DNA of 64,000 nt, taken from Manis javanica. Lineage: Eukaryota; Chordata; Mammalia; Pholidota; Manidae. The notes under the pieces were generated by a model. The model was not told the origin of the DNA. It saw only the letters and a list, made by a program, of their open reading frames with translations, and made no database searches. Position numbers and translations under genes: made by a program. Where the stretch lies: NCBI RefSeq assembly GCF_040802235.1, contig NC_133158.1, positions 36,088,001-36,152,000 of the forward strand, written 5' to 3'. This document shows, in pieces, positions 47,301 to 59,300 of the stretch. Each line of letters starts with the position of its first letter. Position 1 is the stretch's first letter.

Positions 47301-50300
47301 AGCAGGCCTGTTTGGAGATGTCCTGTTCAGGAGTGTACATGTGATGGTGATTGCAGTAGGAAGCTTGGGGAATGTTTTACTGAAAGGGAGTGACCTGGTC
47401 AGTTTGGAGCGTTATAAATAACCTCTTTGGTGGCTGTGTGGAGTTTGGCTTGGAAGGACCAAGAATACAGAGAGAAGGCTACTTAGAGACTGGTAGACAT
47501 TCAGGCAAGTGTGGTGACGGGAGCTGGAGAGGAGCAGGTGGGAACGTGGAATTGGGGAGGGCAGGCTAGGCTCCTGCATGTAGACAAGGCCTTCTCCCCT
47601 GCCCCCCAGCCTGACAAAGGACATGACCGGGAAAGAAGACAACTATCGGGGCCCTGCTGTGCGAGCCCTCTGCCAGATCACCGATGTGAGTCTGCTGCCC
47701 TCTCTCTTCCTCCGCCCTCTTCTCAGTTGAGGCTCGACCTCCTCCTGTGCATGCTTTACATTGTCCTCCATCCCAAGGGCAAAGCCCTGAGCCAGGTGAT
47801 GTGGGGGTGAGGGCAGGGTGCAGGGACACAAGGAGCATGTGGCCCCCTTCCCCCTCGTCCTCAGTGCTCCGTACCCCACCACTGCACTCCTGAGGGTGCC
47901 AAGGATTGATCAGGCCCTTCCCTCCCCACTGTCCCCACAGGGCACCATGCTACAGGCTATTGAGCGGTACATGAAACAGGCCATCGTGGACAAGGTGCCC
48001 AGTGTCTCCAGCTCTGCCCTGGTGTCTTCCCTGGTGTGTAGCTGCTGCCGGGATGCTGTGTGGCTGGGGTTGGGAGGTGGATTGGGAAACTGAAGAAAAG
48101 AGTCGATTTCCAATAGGGAAACAAAATGTATCAGATCCCTAAATCTGAGAGTCCCATCCCACTTCTCAGTGGAGAATTCCCGGGAACTCTGGGTTGATTG
48201 AGGAGGGGCCTGTTGGACAGCTTTGACCCTTCTCTTGGGGTGACAGCCTGTTGGAGTTTGGGCCTGACAGGAAATCTTTGAGGGTGGGAGCAGTGCTGAG
48301 TTCCTGCGCTGTCTTAGTGGACCAGGACAGCAGAGGAGCCCTGGGCTGTGTTGGGGAGGACCCTGGGCTGGGCTGAACTGTGCGCTGGGCGCAGGAGGCA
48401 TGACTATAGAGCGCCCTGCCCACCTGCCCCTTCACGTGCCCTATTGCCCACAGCACCTGCTGAAGTGCAGCTTTGATGTGGTCAAGCGCTGGGTGAATGA
48501 GGCCCAGGAGGCAGCATCCAGCGATAACATCATGGTCCAGGTGAGGCGTGAGTGGAGCAGTGATATTTACAACCCTTAGGAGGTGGACAGCACAAGCTGG
48601 CTAGTAGAAATGGATGCCCACCATGGAGATCTGCGGCCCCTCTCAGGAGCAGGCCTTAATCCTCGCAGTGGGTGTTAGGGAGACTTGGGCTTTGGGAAAG
48701 AATCTAGGGCACCACTTGTGGGGATTTGGGTTAGAGACTGCTTACCAGCTTGTAGTGACACATTCAGATGTGTTACTGACCAGCTCAGTGTGGTTTTGGG
48801 GTATGGGCTGGAGCACACCTGGCCCAGGCAAGCAGAGGGCCTTTGCCAAGCTGGCTTTAGTGATGCATGGAAATAGCTTAGTGGGACTTTAATCTCCTTA
48901 TCTTTTTCCAGTGACCTAGGCTAGGAACTTCTTTTTCATCAATTTGAGTCTGTTTCCTTGTCTATGAAATGGGAATGAAAGTTCTTGCCTCACAAAGCTG
49001 TAAGGATAAGATGAACCTCTGTAACACTTGACCCTCCTCCTGATACATACCTATGAGGAACGCCTACCTGTAGGGGGTGGGTATCTATGGGGAGCATATA
49101 CCTGTAGTGGATGCATACCTGTAGGGGGCGAGTACCTATGGGGAGCACATACCTGTAGTGGATGCATACCTGTAGGGGGCATGTACCTATGGGGAGCACA
49201 TACCTGTAGGGGGTGCATACCTGTAGGGGGCATGTACCTATGGGGAGCACATACCTGTAGGGGGTACATACCTGTAGAGGGCATGTACCTATGGGGAGCA
49301 CATACCTGTAGGGGGTGCATACCTGTAGGGGGCATGTACCTATGGGGAGCACATACCTGTAGGGGGTACATACCTGTAGAGGGCATGTACCTATGGGGAG
49401 CACATACCTGTAGGGGGTGCATACCTGTAGGGGGCATGTACCTATGGGGAGCACATACCTGTAGGGATGCATACCTGTAGGGGGCATGTACCTATGGGGA
49501 GTACATACCTGTAGGGGGTGCATACCTGCAGGGGGCATGTACCTGTGGGGAGCACATACTTGCAGTGGATGCATACCTGTAGGGGGTGCATACCTGTAGG
49601 GGGCGAGTACCTATGAGGAGCACATACCTGTAGTGGATACATACCTGTAGGGGGCATGTACCTACGGGGAGCACATACCTGTAGGGGGTGCATACCTGTA
49701 GGTGGTCCCTGTATGTTCATCTCTTCTCTTTTCTCTTCACCTTTGTGCTGATCCTCATCTCCATGGCCAGCTGTGCCCCACAAACACTCCTCCCTCATAG
49801 AAGGCACCCATAGCCACCATGCCTTAGCCTTTGTATGCCACTCTGGCAGGGTAACAGGAAAGAGCTGAGGGGACAGGAAGTAGCTCTGTGCACCTCACAT
49901 CTCCAGAAGAGCCCTGGGCTTTGGGCCTCCAGGTCTGGCTCTGTCAGCATCTGCCATGGTCCTTGGGCAAGTATGTGGGGATAAGAGTGTTGTACCAGTT
50001 CACTCTGTAAGGTGTTCTGGCTGAGGTGTGCCACTCAGTGCCTTCCAACACATCTGTGCCCAGGGCCTGGCTCTTGCTTTCTCTTCCTTGTCAAAAGACA
50101 GCTGGTCTCCCATCCTTTCATCTCTGTGCCATCTGTTCTTTCCCTCCACACCTGTGCTCATGACGCCTGTCTGGGCCCTTGGCAAAATCAGGGTGGGAGT
50201 GAGAACTGCAAATATACTCTTGCGGTTTGTCGAGCACCGTGCAGGGGGCTATCTGGAGGAATTGTCACCACCACCCTGTGCCCCAGCTCTGACGATGCCT

Positions 50301-53300
50301 GTCTTAGAAATGAGAAGGCTGAAGCCCAGAGACTATAGTGGCCTGCCGTGGCTGGTAGCCTGGGCTTCACCTGCCCGTGCTCTGCCGCCATCTCCCATCC
50401 TCAGTACCACGCCCTGGGGCTCCTGTACCACGTGCGGAAGAACGACCGCCTGGCTGTCAATAAGATGATCAGCAAGTTCACCCGGCATGGCCTCAAGTCT
50501 CCCTTTGCCTACTGCATGATGATCCGCGTGGCCAGCAAGCAGCTGGAGGAGGAGGACGGCAGGTAAGGGCTCCTGTTAGCCTGGCTGAGGATGCCGCACC
50601 CAGTGCTTGGCCATTCCCAGCTTCCTCTTTGCGCCCATGTTCTCTTGTAGCCGTGACAGCCCACTGTTTGACTTCATCGAGAACTGCTTGCGTAACAAGC
50701 ACGAGATGGTGGTGTACGAAGCCGCCTCTGCCATTGTCAACCTGCCAGGCTGCAGTGCCAAGGAGCTGGCCCCAGCTGTGTCAGGTTACCAGATTTTCAT
50801 GCCCCTTCACATGTTTATGCCTGCTGGGAGCTCAGCCCTGCCCTGGGAATCCTGGGAAAGGAAGAGAAGGCCCCCAAATAGGCCACAGTCTAGTGATAAG
50901 AAAAGGAATCGGTGCCTAGTAAGTACCTGCTCTGGGCCAGGCACTGTGCCAGAGCCTGTTACACTTTGGGTTTGGGGTCCTTCAATCTGGTCTTAGCACA
51001 AACAAGGCTGGAGCTCTCTAAGTGGCAGACGTGAGGTTCAAATCTACTCTGCAGCCTGTGGGGCTGGCTAGCCGTGGCACGAGGGCCTGGGGGGACCCAG
51101 GATTTATGACACCAGTGCATGTCCACTAGGGGGTGAGCCATCTCAGGTGAAGGAGAAGGCAGTTCTGAGCCTGGGCATGGGCCCAGAAGCCTGGGTTGGA
51201 GTCCTGGCCCTGCCCTTTAGCATCCTCCCCAGGCGTTACCCCCTGTGAAATGTAGATAGTGGTGGTGCCTGTCACATAGAGGTATGGTAGGTAGTAAACC
51301 TGAGTGGTCTATACAAATGGCTTAGAACAGTGCCTAGCACCATGGTGAACACAGAGTAAGTTGTTCTTTGTGGTCATTAAGGAGAATCCACCAGGCTCGA
51401 GTGGTTTCAGAGCTAGTCATTTAATGCTCAGTGCTGTGTTTGTGCAGAACCCTGTGCTAGGTAGTCAGATCTCAGCATATATAAGGGTAGTGAGCCTGTG
51501 ATGATGTGCTAGGTAGTCGGTACCAGAAAGCAGGTACATGGACAAGTTAGTAAAGGAGAGGTTCTTAGGAATGCCCAGATTTAGAGTTGGAGAAGAGGAG
51601 AGAGTGTTTTAGAAGGACAAACCCAATGAAACCAAAGGTTTCATGACAGCAGAATTCAAGTTGCAGATTTTCAGGAATGATCAACTTCCTGTTTTTCTAA
51701 TATTCTCCATGATAATGATGTAAAGCTGGTCAAACAGACAGGTGGGGTCCATGTTTGGAGAGAGAAGTCTCGCTTCCAACCTGGAGACAAAAATATAAGA
51801 AGTAAATGGATTCATTCACTGATACAGGTGTTCATTCATTTTTATTGTATTCCCTGTATTGGCAGAATAATGAAAGAAATAAGATAGAGTCTTCAAAATA
51901 AGAGGTATCTTATTTTAAGAAAAACAAAAGTTAGTGCTGAGTCGTATAAGCATGAAAGCCAGACGAAGGAACGCAATACCCCAGGTTACAGCGGCCACGT
52001 TCACTAACACAGCCAGTGCAGAACCAGCTCTGAGCTTCCTGACAGCAGAACCTGGGGAGGGATATGCTGCCTGACAGGCGCCTGCAGAGCTTGGGAACCA
52101 AGGCAGTTGTTTGAGACAGCACTGAGGATACTCTGGTTTCCTGCACATCCTGGGTGGAGATTTACCTCCCCGGGGCCAAGGGCTCACTTCCGGTATACAG
52201 GCAGTCCTGGATGGCGGTCCTGGTGCTGCCAGCTGCTGGCTGCTAACCTATCATACCTTAGTTGCTTTTCCTCTTTGCGCCTCAGTCTGGGTAGCTGTTC
52301 AGTGGGGAAAATAACAGTTGGTGCTCTATAGGTTTCTGAGAAATCAGTTAAAGCCAGGCAGCTCCTCAGCACAGTGCCAGGCACACAGCAGATGCTCAAC
52401 TGTCATCATTCATAGGCCCTCCTCCTGTCCCCCCTCCCAGTTGTAAATCTCTGCTCATGACTCAGGTGCCCAGGGACCAGAGAGCTCCTCCTTGGCCAGG
52501 GTAGGGGTGCTGTAGGGAAATGAGCTGAGCAGAGGGTTTGGGTCTGAGCAGTTGCAGAGCCCTTGCACACCCTCGAAGCCCTGTTCTGCCCCTCCCCAGA
52601 GGCCTCCCTGGGGCTTCCCAGCTGCGGAGGGGGAAGGGCAGCCTGGCATGTGCATGTCTCCCCACAGTGCTCCAGCTTTTCTGCAGCTCACCCAAGGCCG
52701 CTCTCCGTTACGCTGCTGTCCGTACCCTCAATAAGGTAAGAGTCCCAGGGTGGGCAGAATGGGAGGCCTGCCCTTTTCAGAGGATCAAATGGGCAGCCTG
52801 ATCCAGCTGGAGGTGTTTCCTAGCCCCTGACCTACAAAAGGTGTAGCCCTGGTCACAGTTACTTTCTACCAGATGGTGAGATGAGTTCATCCTCTGACCA
52901 AGTCAGAGGACCTCTGACCAGGCCAGACCCATCCAAACAGATGACAAAAGTCCTTTACTACCCCTTGCCCCTGTCCTCTTTCTCTTTCTTCCCCAAACAG
53001 GTTGCCATGAAGCATCCGTCAGCAGTGACAGCCTGTAACCTGGATTTGGAGAACCTGGTCACAGATTCCAACCGCAGCATCGCCACACTGGCCATCACCA
53101 CCCTCCTCAAGACTGGCAGTGAGAGCAGCATCGACCGCCTCATGAAGCAGATCTCCTCCTTTATGTCAGAGATCTCAGATGAATTCAAGGTACTGGGTGG
53201 CTCTGGGGCACCCACCGTCTCCAGTCAGCAAGGTGCTCTGGGCCTGCTCTCCATGACCCCCAGCCCCTGGGCTGGGATTGACCTGAGGGGCTGGTCAGGC

Positions 53301-56300
53301 CTGAGGACTCGGCAGAGAAGTCCTCAGTCACCCCATACAGGGGCCTCAGGAGATGCACACAGTCCTGCCTCCAGGCCTTTGTCCATACCATTCCTCTGGA
53401 CAGCCAGGTGGCAGGGCCTGGCGCAAGGGCTGGAGTGAATGTTGTCCAAGGTAGGGCATTTTCTAGCTGAGGTTGATGGTCGTACCATCGATCAGTTTGG
53501 GGAAGTGGGGAGAGGGTCAGTCTTGGGTGTGGGAAGGGGCAAGGTCATGATGATTGCTGACCTGCTGAGTGTGAGGTGCCTGGGGGCTCCAGGTGGAATT
53601 GTTTGGTAGACGTTTGAACTCAGACAAGAGACAAAGATTTGGGGTCAGTGTTGTAGAAGTGGCTAAAACCAGGGGAGGAGATAAGATTGCTGGAGAGACT
53701 GCATGGGAAGAGGGCCAAGGACAGGATACCCAAAGACGAGCCAGGAGGGCCGGGTGGGAACCAGGAGGGTCAGCTGGGATGAGAGGGGCTCCAAGACCTG
53801 AGGGCAGAGTGGAAGGGCAGAGTGGAGGACCCAGAGTCCGCGTCCAGGGCTCTTGGGTCTCTGCGCAGGCCCCCTGCCCTGGGTAGGCTCCGGGGTCATG
53901 CTCTCTCAGGGTGGGGCTGGAGCCTTAGCCAAGGAAGAATTCTGTTAGTGCTTAGTGAACTGAGTACCTTGATCCTCGTGGCAGGGGGCTGCTGCTTACA
54001 CATGTGCTTTTGACTCAGGTGGTGGTTGTCCAGGCCATCAGTGCCCTGTGTCAGAAGTACCCTCGCAAACACGCTGTCCTCATGAACTTCCTGTTCAGCA
54101 TGCTGCGGGAGGAGGTATGAGTGGGGCCCTCAGGGTGCGCCGGGATCCCTGGTGCTGGGGGCGGGGAGGCCTGGCTGCTGGCTTCCCTCTCGACTGGGGG
54201 CCAAGACCCCTCTTCCTGGGCGTACGCACATCAACCTCCTAACTGGGTGGATTTCCTGGTGCCTGCGGCCCCTTAAACTCCTCATGGGCCAACAGTCTAA
54301 ACATGTGCCAATTACTGATATTTGCAGTAATAACTATAATGATGCCCCACCCTGGCTGTAAAGACTCAGCAGGTGTCCTGAGGCCATGCTTGTGCTGGAA
54401 ATGGGGAAACCTGTGTTCTGTACTGTTGTCCAGTGTAGAAATATTCTGGGCCGTTCCAGGGGTGGTTTCTTGTAAAACTGATACTAAGAATGTGACATTG
54501 ATTCTATTTTTGTTTGTGACCTGAATTAGTGATTCACTTATGCCACTGTTCTTGGATGTCACAACAAAACTGGGTAATTCAGAGGAGCAGATGGAAAGTG
54601 TGGAGTAGATGAGGTCCCCATATCCTTGGTGCCCTTTTGCCCCAGCCCCAGAGTGGCCCTTGGACTGAGGTAGTGGAAGTACCATTACCTTGGCTTCTTT
54701 GGGGTTCCCAGGAGCATTAGAGGGGCAGAGGGCACAGTGTTCAGGGAGCCTTCAGCTAATGGGCTGGCACTTGGGCGACACTACACAGTGTACACAATCT
54801 TGTGATCCTCATAACAGGCCTTGTCAGTAGACTTTATTATCTCTCTTTAAAAATCAGGGATCTGAGACTCAAAGACCTGCCAGGTCACCTCAGTAAGTAT
54901 CTGAGCCAAGATCCAGGGCCCATGGTTTTCTCCCAGAGCTCCTTTCCTTCCAGAAGAGCTCATAGTTCGATGTAACAGTTTAGTGTAAGACCTTCACTCA
55001 TTAGAGCACAGCACTTAGACTCTGAGACCTTGCCCTCTAGAAAGTGCTCCTGCAGAGGGCATGTCATTCTCTAGTCAGGGCAGCTCCCAGCAAAGCCTTG
55101 ATGAGGTTGCTCTGAACTTCATGCTGCCCACCAAGCTGGTTGGCTGGCTGTAGAACTGAAATACAGCATTTGAAGGTTCATAGTGCACCTACTCCCATGA
55201 CAGCCTTGTTTGAAATGTACAATATCGTATAAATAGCATCTTACTCTTCAAAAGGTCTTTGTTATGCAGGTGCCTGAGGTTCAGACAAGGAAAGTGACAC
55301 AGCCATAAAACAGAAACTAAGCTGAGAACAGAGACTGGATTTGACCCTTATGCAAGTTTGACCTGCATTTGACCCATGTGCAATTTTTACATGAATAATT
55401 TTTAAACCTTTCAAATTAGTAGCCATTATTTAAAATCCAGGAAAAAACCACCACCACAACAGATTCAAGTTTCTCTTACAAAACTTGTAAGATCTGGGCT
55501 GAGGGGTGATTTCCCTCTTTAGGTGGGGTGGGCAGTGTCCTTTGCTGCAGTGTTCCTGTGTGGTTGGCTTCATGGTGTCAGGCTACACGTCTGGCACCTA
55601 TAGGCATCTCAGTTGTCACCTCTGTCTTTAAAGTCTGCGAGTAACAGAGCATAGATTGCGTCCAGGATCTTCTGATTCTCTACTGCCACATTCTGCCTCT
55701 TCCTTTTTGTGATAAAATACGCAACATAAAATTAACATTGTAACTGTTTTAAAGGGTATAGTTCAATATTGTTAAATATATTTACATTGCTGTGCCACTA
55801 ATCTCCATAACTTTTCATCTTGCAAAACTGAAACTGTATACCTATTAAATAATAACCCCTTATTTCCCATTCCCCCGGATCCCCAGAACCACTATTCTTT
55901 CTGTCTCTGTAAATCTGACTGCTCTAGGGACCTCCTGGTGGAATCACAGTATTTGTCCTTTTGGGACTGGCTTATTTCACTTGGCACAGTGTCCTCAAGG
56001 TTCATACATATTGTAGCATGTGTCAGAATTTCCTTCCTTTTTAAGGCTGAATAATATTCCGTCAGGTGGGTAGACCATGTTTTGTTTATCCATTCATCCA
56101 TCAGTGCACTTGGGTTGTTTCTATCTTTTGGCTATTGTGAATAATGCTGCTGGGAGCATGGGTGTGCAGGTATCTCTTTGAGACTCTGCTTTCAATTCTC
56201 TGCGGTGTATTGCGAGAAGTGGGGTTACCAGGTCATATGGCAATTCTATTTTTAAAAAATTTCTGAGGAACCACCATGTTTTCCATAGCTTCTACACTAC

Positions 56301-59300
56301 CATTCTACCTTATCTCAATGTTGGGAAGAAAAGTAAGACCCAAAATGTTTCTGTTAAACTATCTACTGACTGTTAGATTTGAAAGGCCTCAGCGAGCATT
56401 CAGTCCAACCTTTTGTTTTACACAAAAAGGAGAGAGAGAGACCAGCAAGCCAGGTCCCCTGTGTCCAGGTTCTGCATTTGGACTACTGTCCCTGTTCCTG
56501 ACAAGGCTCTGCACCTCATAGCCACTTTCTGGTGAGAACAGCCTCCTTGCTCAGTTGAGCCCTCCCACTGCAGGGTGGCTTTGAGTACAAGCGGGCCATC
56601 GTGGACTGCATCATCAGCATCATCGAGGAGAACACAGAGAGCAAGGAGACGGGGCTGTCCCACCTGTGTGAATTCATCGAGGACTGCGAGTTTACTGTGC
56701 TGGCCACTCGCATCCTGCATCTCCTGGGCCAGGAGGGCCCCAAGACCAATAATCCCTCCAAGTACATCCGCTTCATCTACAACCGAGTGGTCTTGGAGCA
56801 TGAGGAGGTCCGGGCAGGTGGGTCTGAGCCAGGGCTGAATGTGGGCACATAGCTTTCTCTTGAGTAGACTGATCTGGCAAAGGGCACTTGGCTTCCTTGC
56901 CTCACAAGCACAGTGTTTTATTATAAGAAGGACATAGGTGCTTTGATGTCATTGAGTTGAACGGATCTTTAGTTCTCTGTGTTATTGATTTCTTATTTTT
57001 TAATACTATATGTTGGTGTTTAGCTTTGTCTTTTTGTTTGTTCTTTTCTTGGTGTTTAACTTTTTTTAGACTCATAGCCATATTGACATATAACTGACAT
57101 ACCATAAAATTCACTTGTAAATGGGTGTACAATTCAGCGTGCAACCATCATATTCTTTATTTTATTTTTAATTTACTGTTCATTCTTCTCATGCCTCCAC
57201 TGGACAGATTTTCCTCTTTTACCAATTAATAGTCCTTAAGTCATAGTTCATTTTCTTGTTTATATTAATCTAAAGCCTCCCTGTGCATTGAGGCCATTTC
57301 AGTACAGAAGCCAGCTTCTGTGGCTTCATCACAATTAATGCTAACATGGCTCCTGGAACCAGAGAATGGGGCTGCCTTCTCCATGACATAGAGGGGGAGG
57401 CTGAGGCCGAGTGCAGCCAAGGTCCCCCCAGACCCAACTGTGGCTTCGGTGGTGGGGGGTTTGGGTCACCTGGCGTGGGAATGCCTGGCTTCGGGCTTCT
57501 ACTGCCCAAAGGTGCATTCTGAGCACCGGACATACCCAAGCAGTGAGCTGTCAAGTGTGTCAGGTAACTCATTTTGCTTCACCAACACAGGCGCAGTGAG
57601 TGCTCTGGCCAAGTTTGGAGCCCAAAATGAAGAGATGTTACCCAGCATCTTGGTATTACTGAAGAGGTGAGTTGAGGCCAGAGAGCCCTGGTAGATGACA
57701 GAGTTGCCTCAGTCCAGGTGTCCATCCTTTGTCTCTTAAAAGGGGGAGAAAAATTATCCAGTGATGGATTGTAAGAAAAAAATAGCAAAGAAAAGCATGC
57801 AAAACAAAATCATGGAAAACTCTCCCCTCCCAGACGTGGTCATTATTAATGTGAGTTAATTTCTTTTTTTAAAAATAGCTTCATTGCTTTATAATTCATA
57901 AACTATGCAATTCACCCATTTAAAATCTTTAATACGATGGTTTTTAGTACGTTCACTGAGCCATGAACTACTGCCACAATCTAAGTTTAAAACATTTTTA
58001 TCACCCTGAGAAGAAACCCCATCCCCATTCACAGTCACTTCTCCCCGCCAGCCCAGCCCTATCACTCACCTGCTTTCTGTCTCTGGATTTGCTCATTCTG
58101 GATGTTGCGTATAAACGCAGCCATACAATGTGTGGCCTTTCGGGGTCTGGCTTCTTCATTTTTCCAAGGTTCATCCATGTTGGAACATGAACCAGTACTT
58201 AATTCCTTTTTCTGGCCAAATAGTATTCTGTTGTGTGGACAGTCCACATTTTGTTTATCTGTTTATCAGTTAATGGACATTGGGTTTTTTCCACTTCTTG
58301 GCTTTTGTGTATAGTGCTGCTGTATTCATGGGCCAGTTTTATGTGATATGCATTTCCATTCCTCTTGAGAACACACTGAGTGGAACTGTTGCATAGTATT
58401 AAATTATCTTTGGACATACGCTTTTGGATACAGGAGGTAGAGTTCCTCCCTCACTGGGTGGGCTTTAAGGAGAGGGTCAAGAGCATATGAATATGGCCAC
58501 CTGCTGGCTAATTAGTTAGCATCTCTTAGGCTTATCTGCATTTGATGCCTGGATACCACATCTGGGGACCAAACCTTAAGAGACTTGCTTCCTCTAGCCA
58601 TTCTCTGATGAAGCCCTTCAGCTTCCCACCTGTCTCCTCTGTGGGGACCCCCCCAGTCAGGAGTACCTTGTGTTCTGGCTGTAGGTGTGTGATGGATGAT
58701 GACAATGAAGTCAGGGACCGGGCTACCTTCTATCTCAATGTCCTGGAGCAGAAGCAGAAGGCCCTCAACGCTGGCTATATCCTAAACGGTGAGCCTTGCC
58801 CTAGCTGCCTCTGACCCAGCCCCGACTGGAGCACCGGCCCTTCTCAGCACCCCAGAGGGGAACTCTGCATAGCCTTCTGAAGCAGAGAAAATCCGAGGCA
58901 AGCCACTCTGGGCTGGGCTTGCATGGCAACTTGATGGCATCACTGTGACCTCAGGGGACAAGGGTCCTGTGGTTCACACCTGTGTAGGTGGAAACAGCTC
59001 AGTGAATTGAAACTCTAGTCATTAATAAAAACCTCCATGTGTGTAGCACTTTACTCTGTAAGTCACTCTGGTGTATATATATGTAATTCCCTACACCAGG
59101 CCTGTGGAGGAGGATTAGGTGAGAAAGTGGGGGTCCAGAAGGGTAAGGGGTTTTCACAGGGTGGTCCAGCCGAGGCCCCAGGGCCCCAGTCTTCCATGGC
59201 AGGTTCCTGGTGTTCATTCTGTCACGTGTTCCAGGCGTGACCTCTCCCCTGGCCTCTAGGTCTGACAGTTTCCATACCTGGCCTGGAGCGGGCCCTGCAG

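Noticed and set aside
49028..49574. Long open frames on both strands (150 and 194 codons) with repeating WGAHTC / PLQVC peptides
   Set aside because: They come entirely from the 17-bp minisatellite, whose 51-bp unit is divisible by three. They lie in an intron and have no start context or domain.
49060..49703. CRISPR-like regular repeats
   Set aside because: The units are contiguous without unique spacers and the genome is mammalian. It is a minisatellite.
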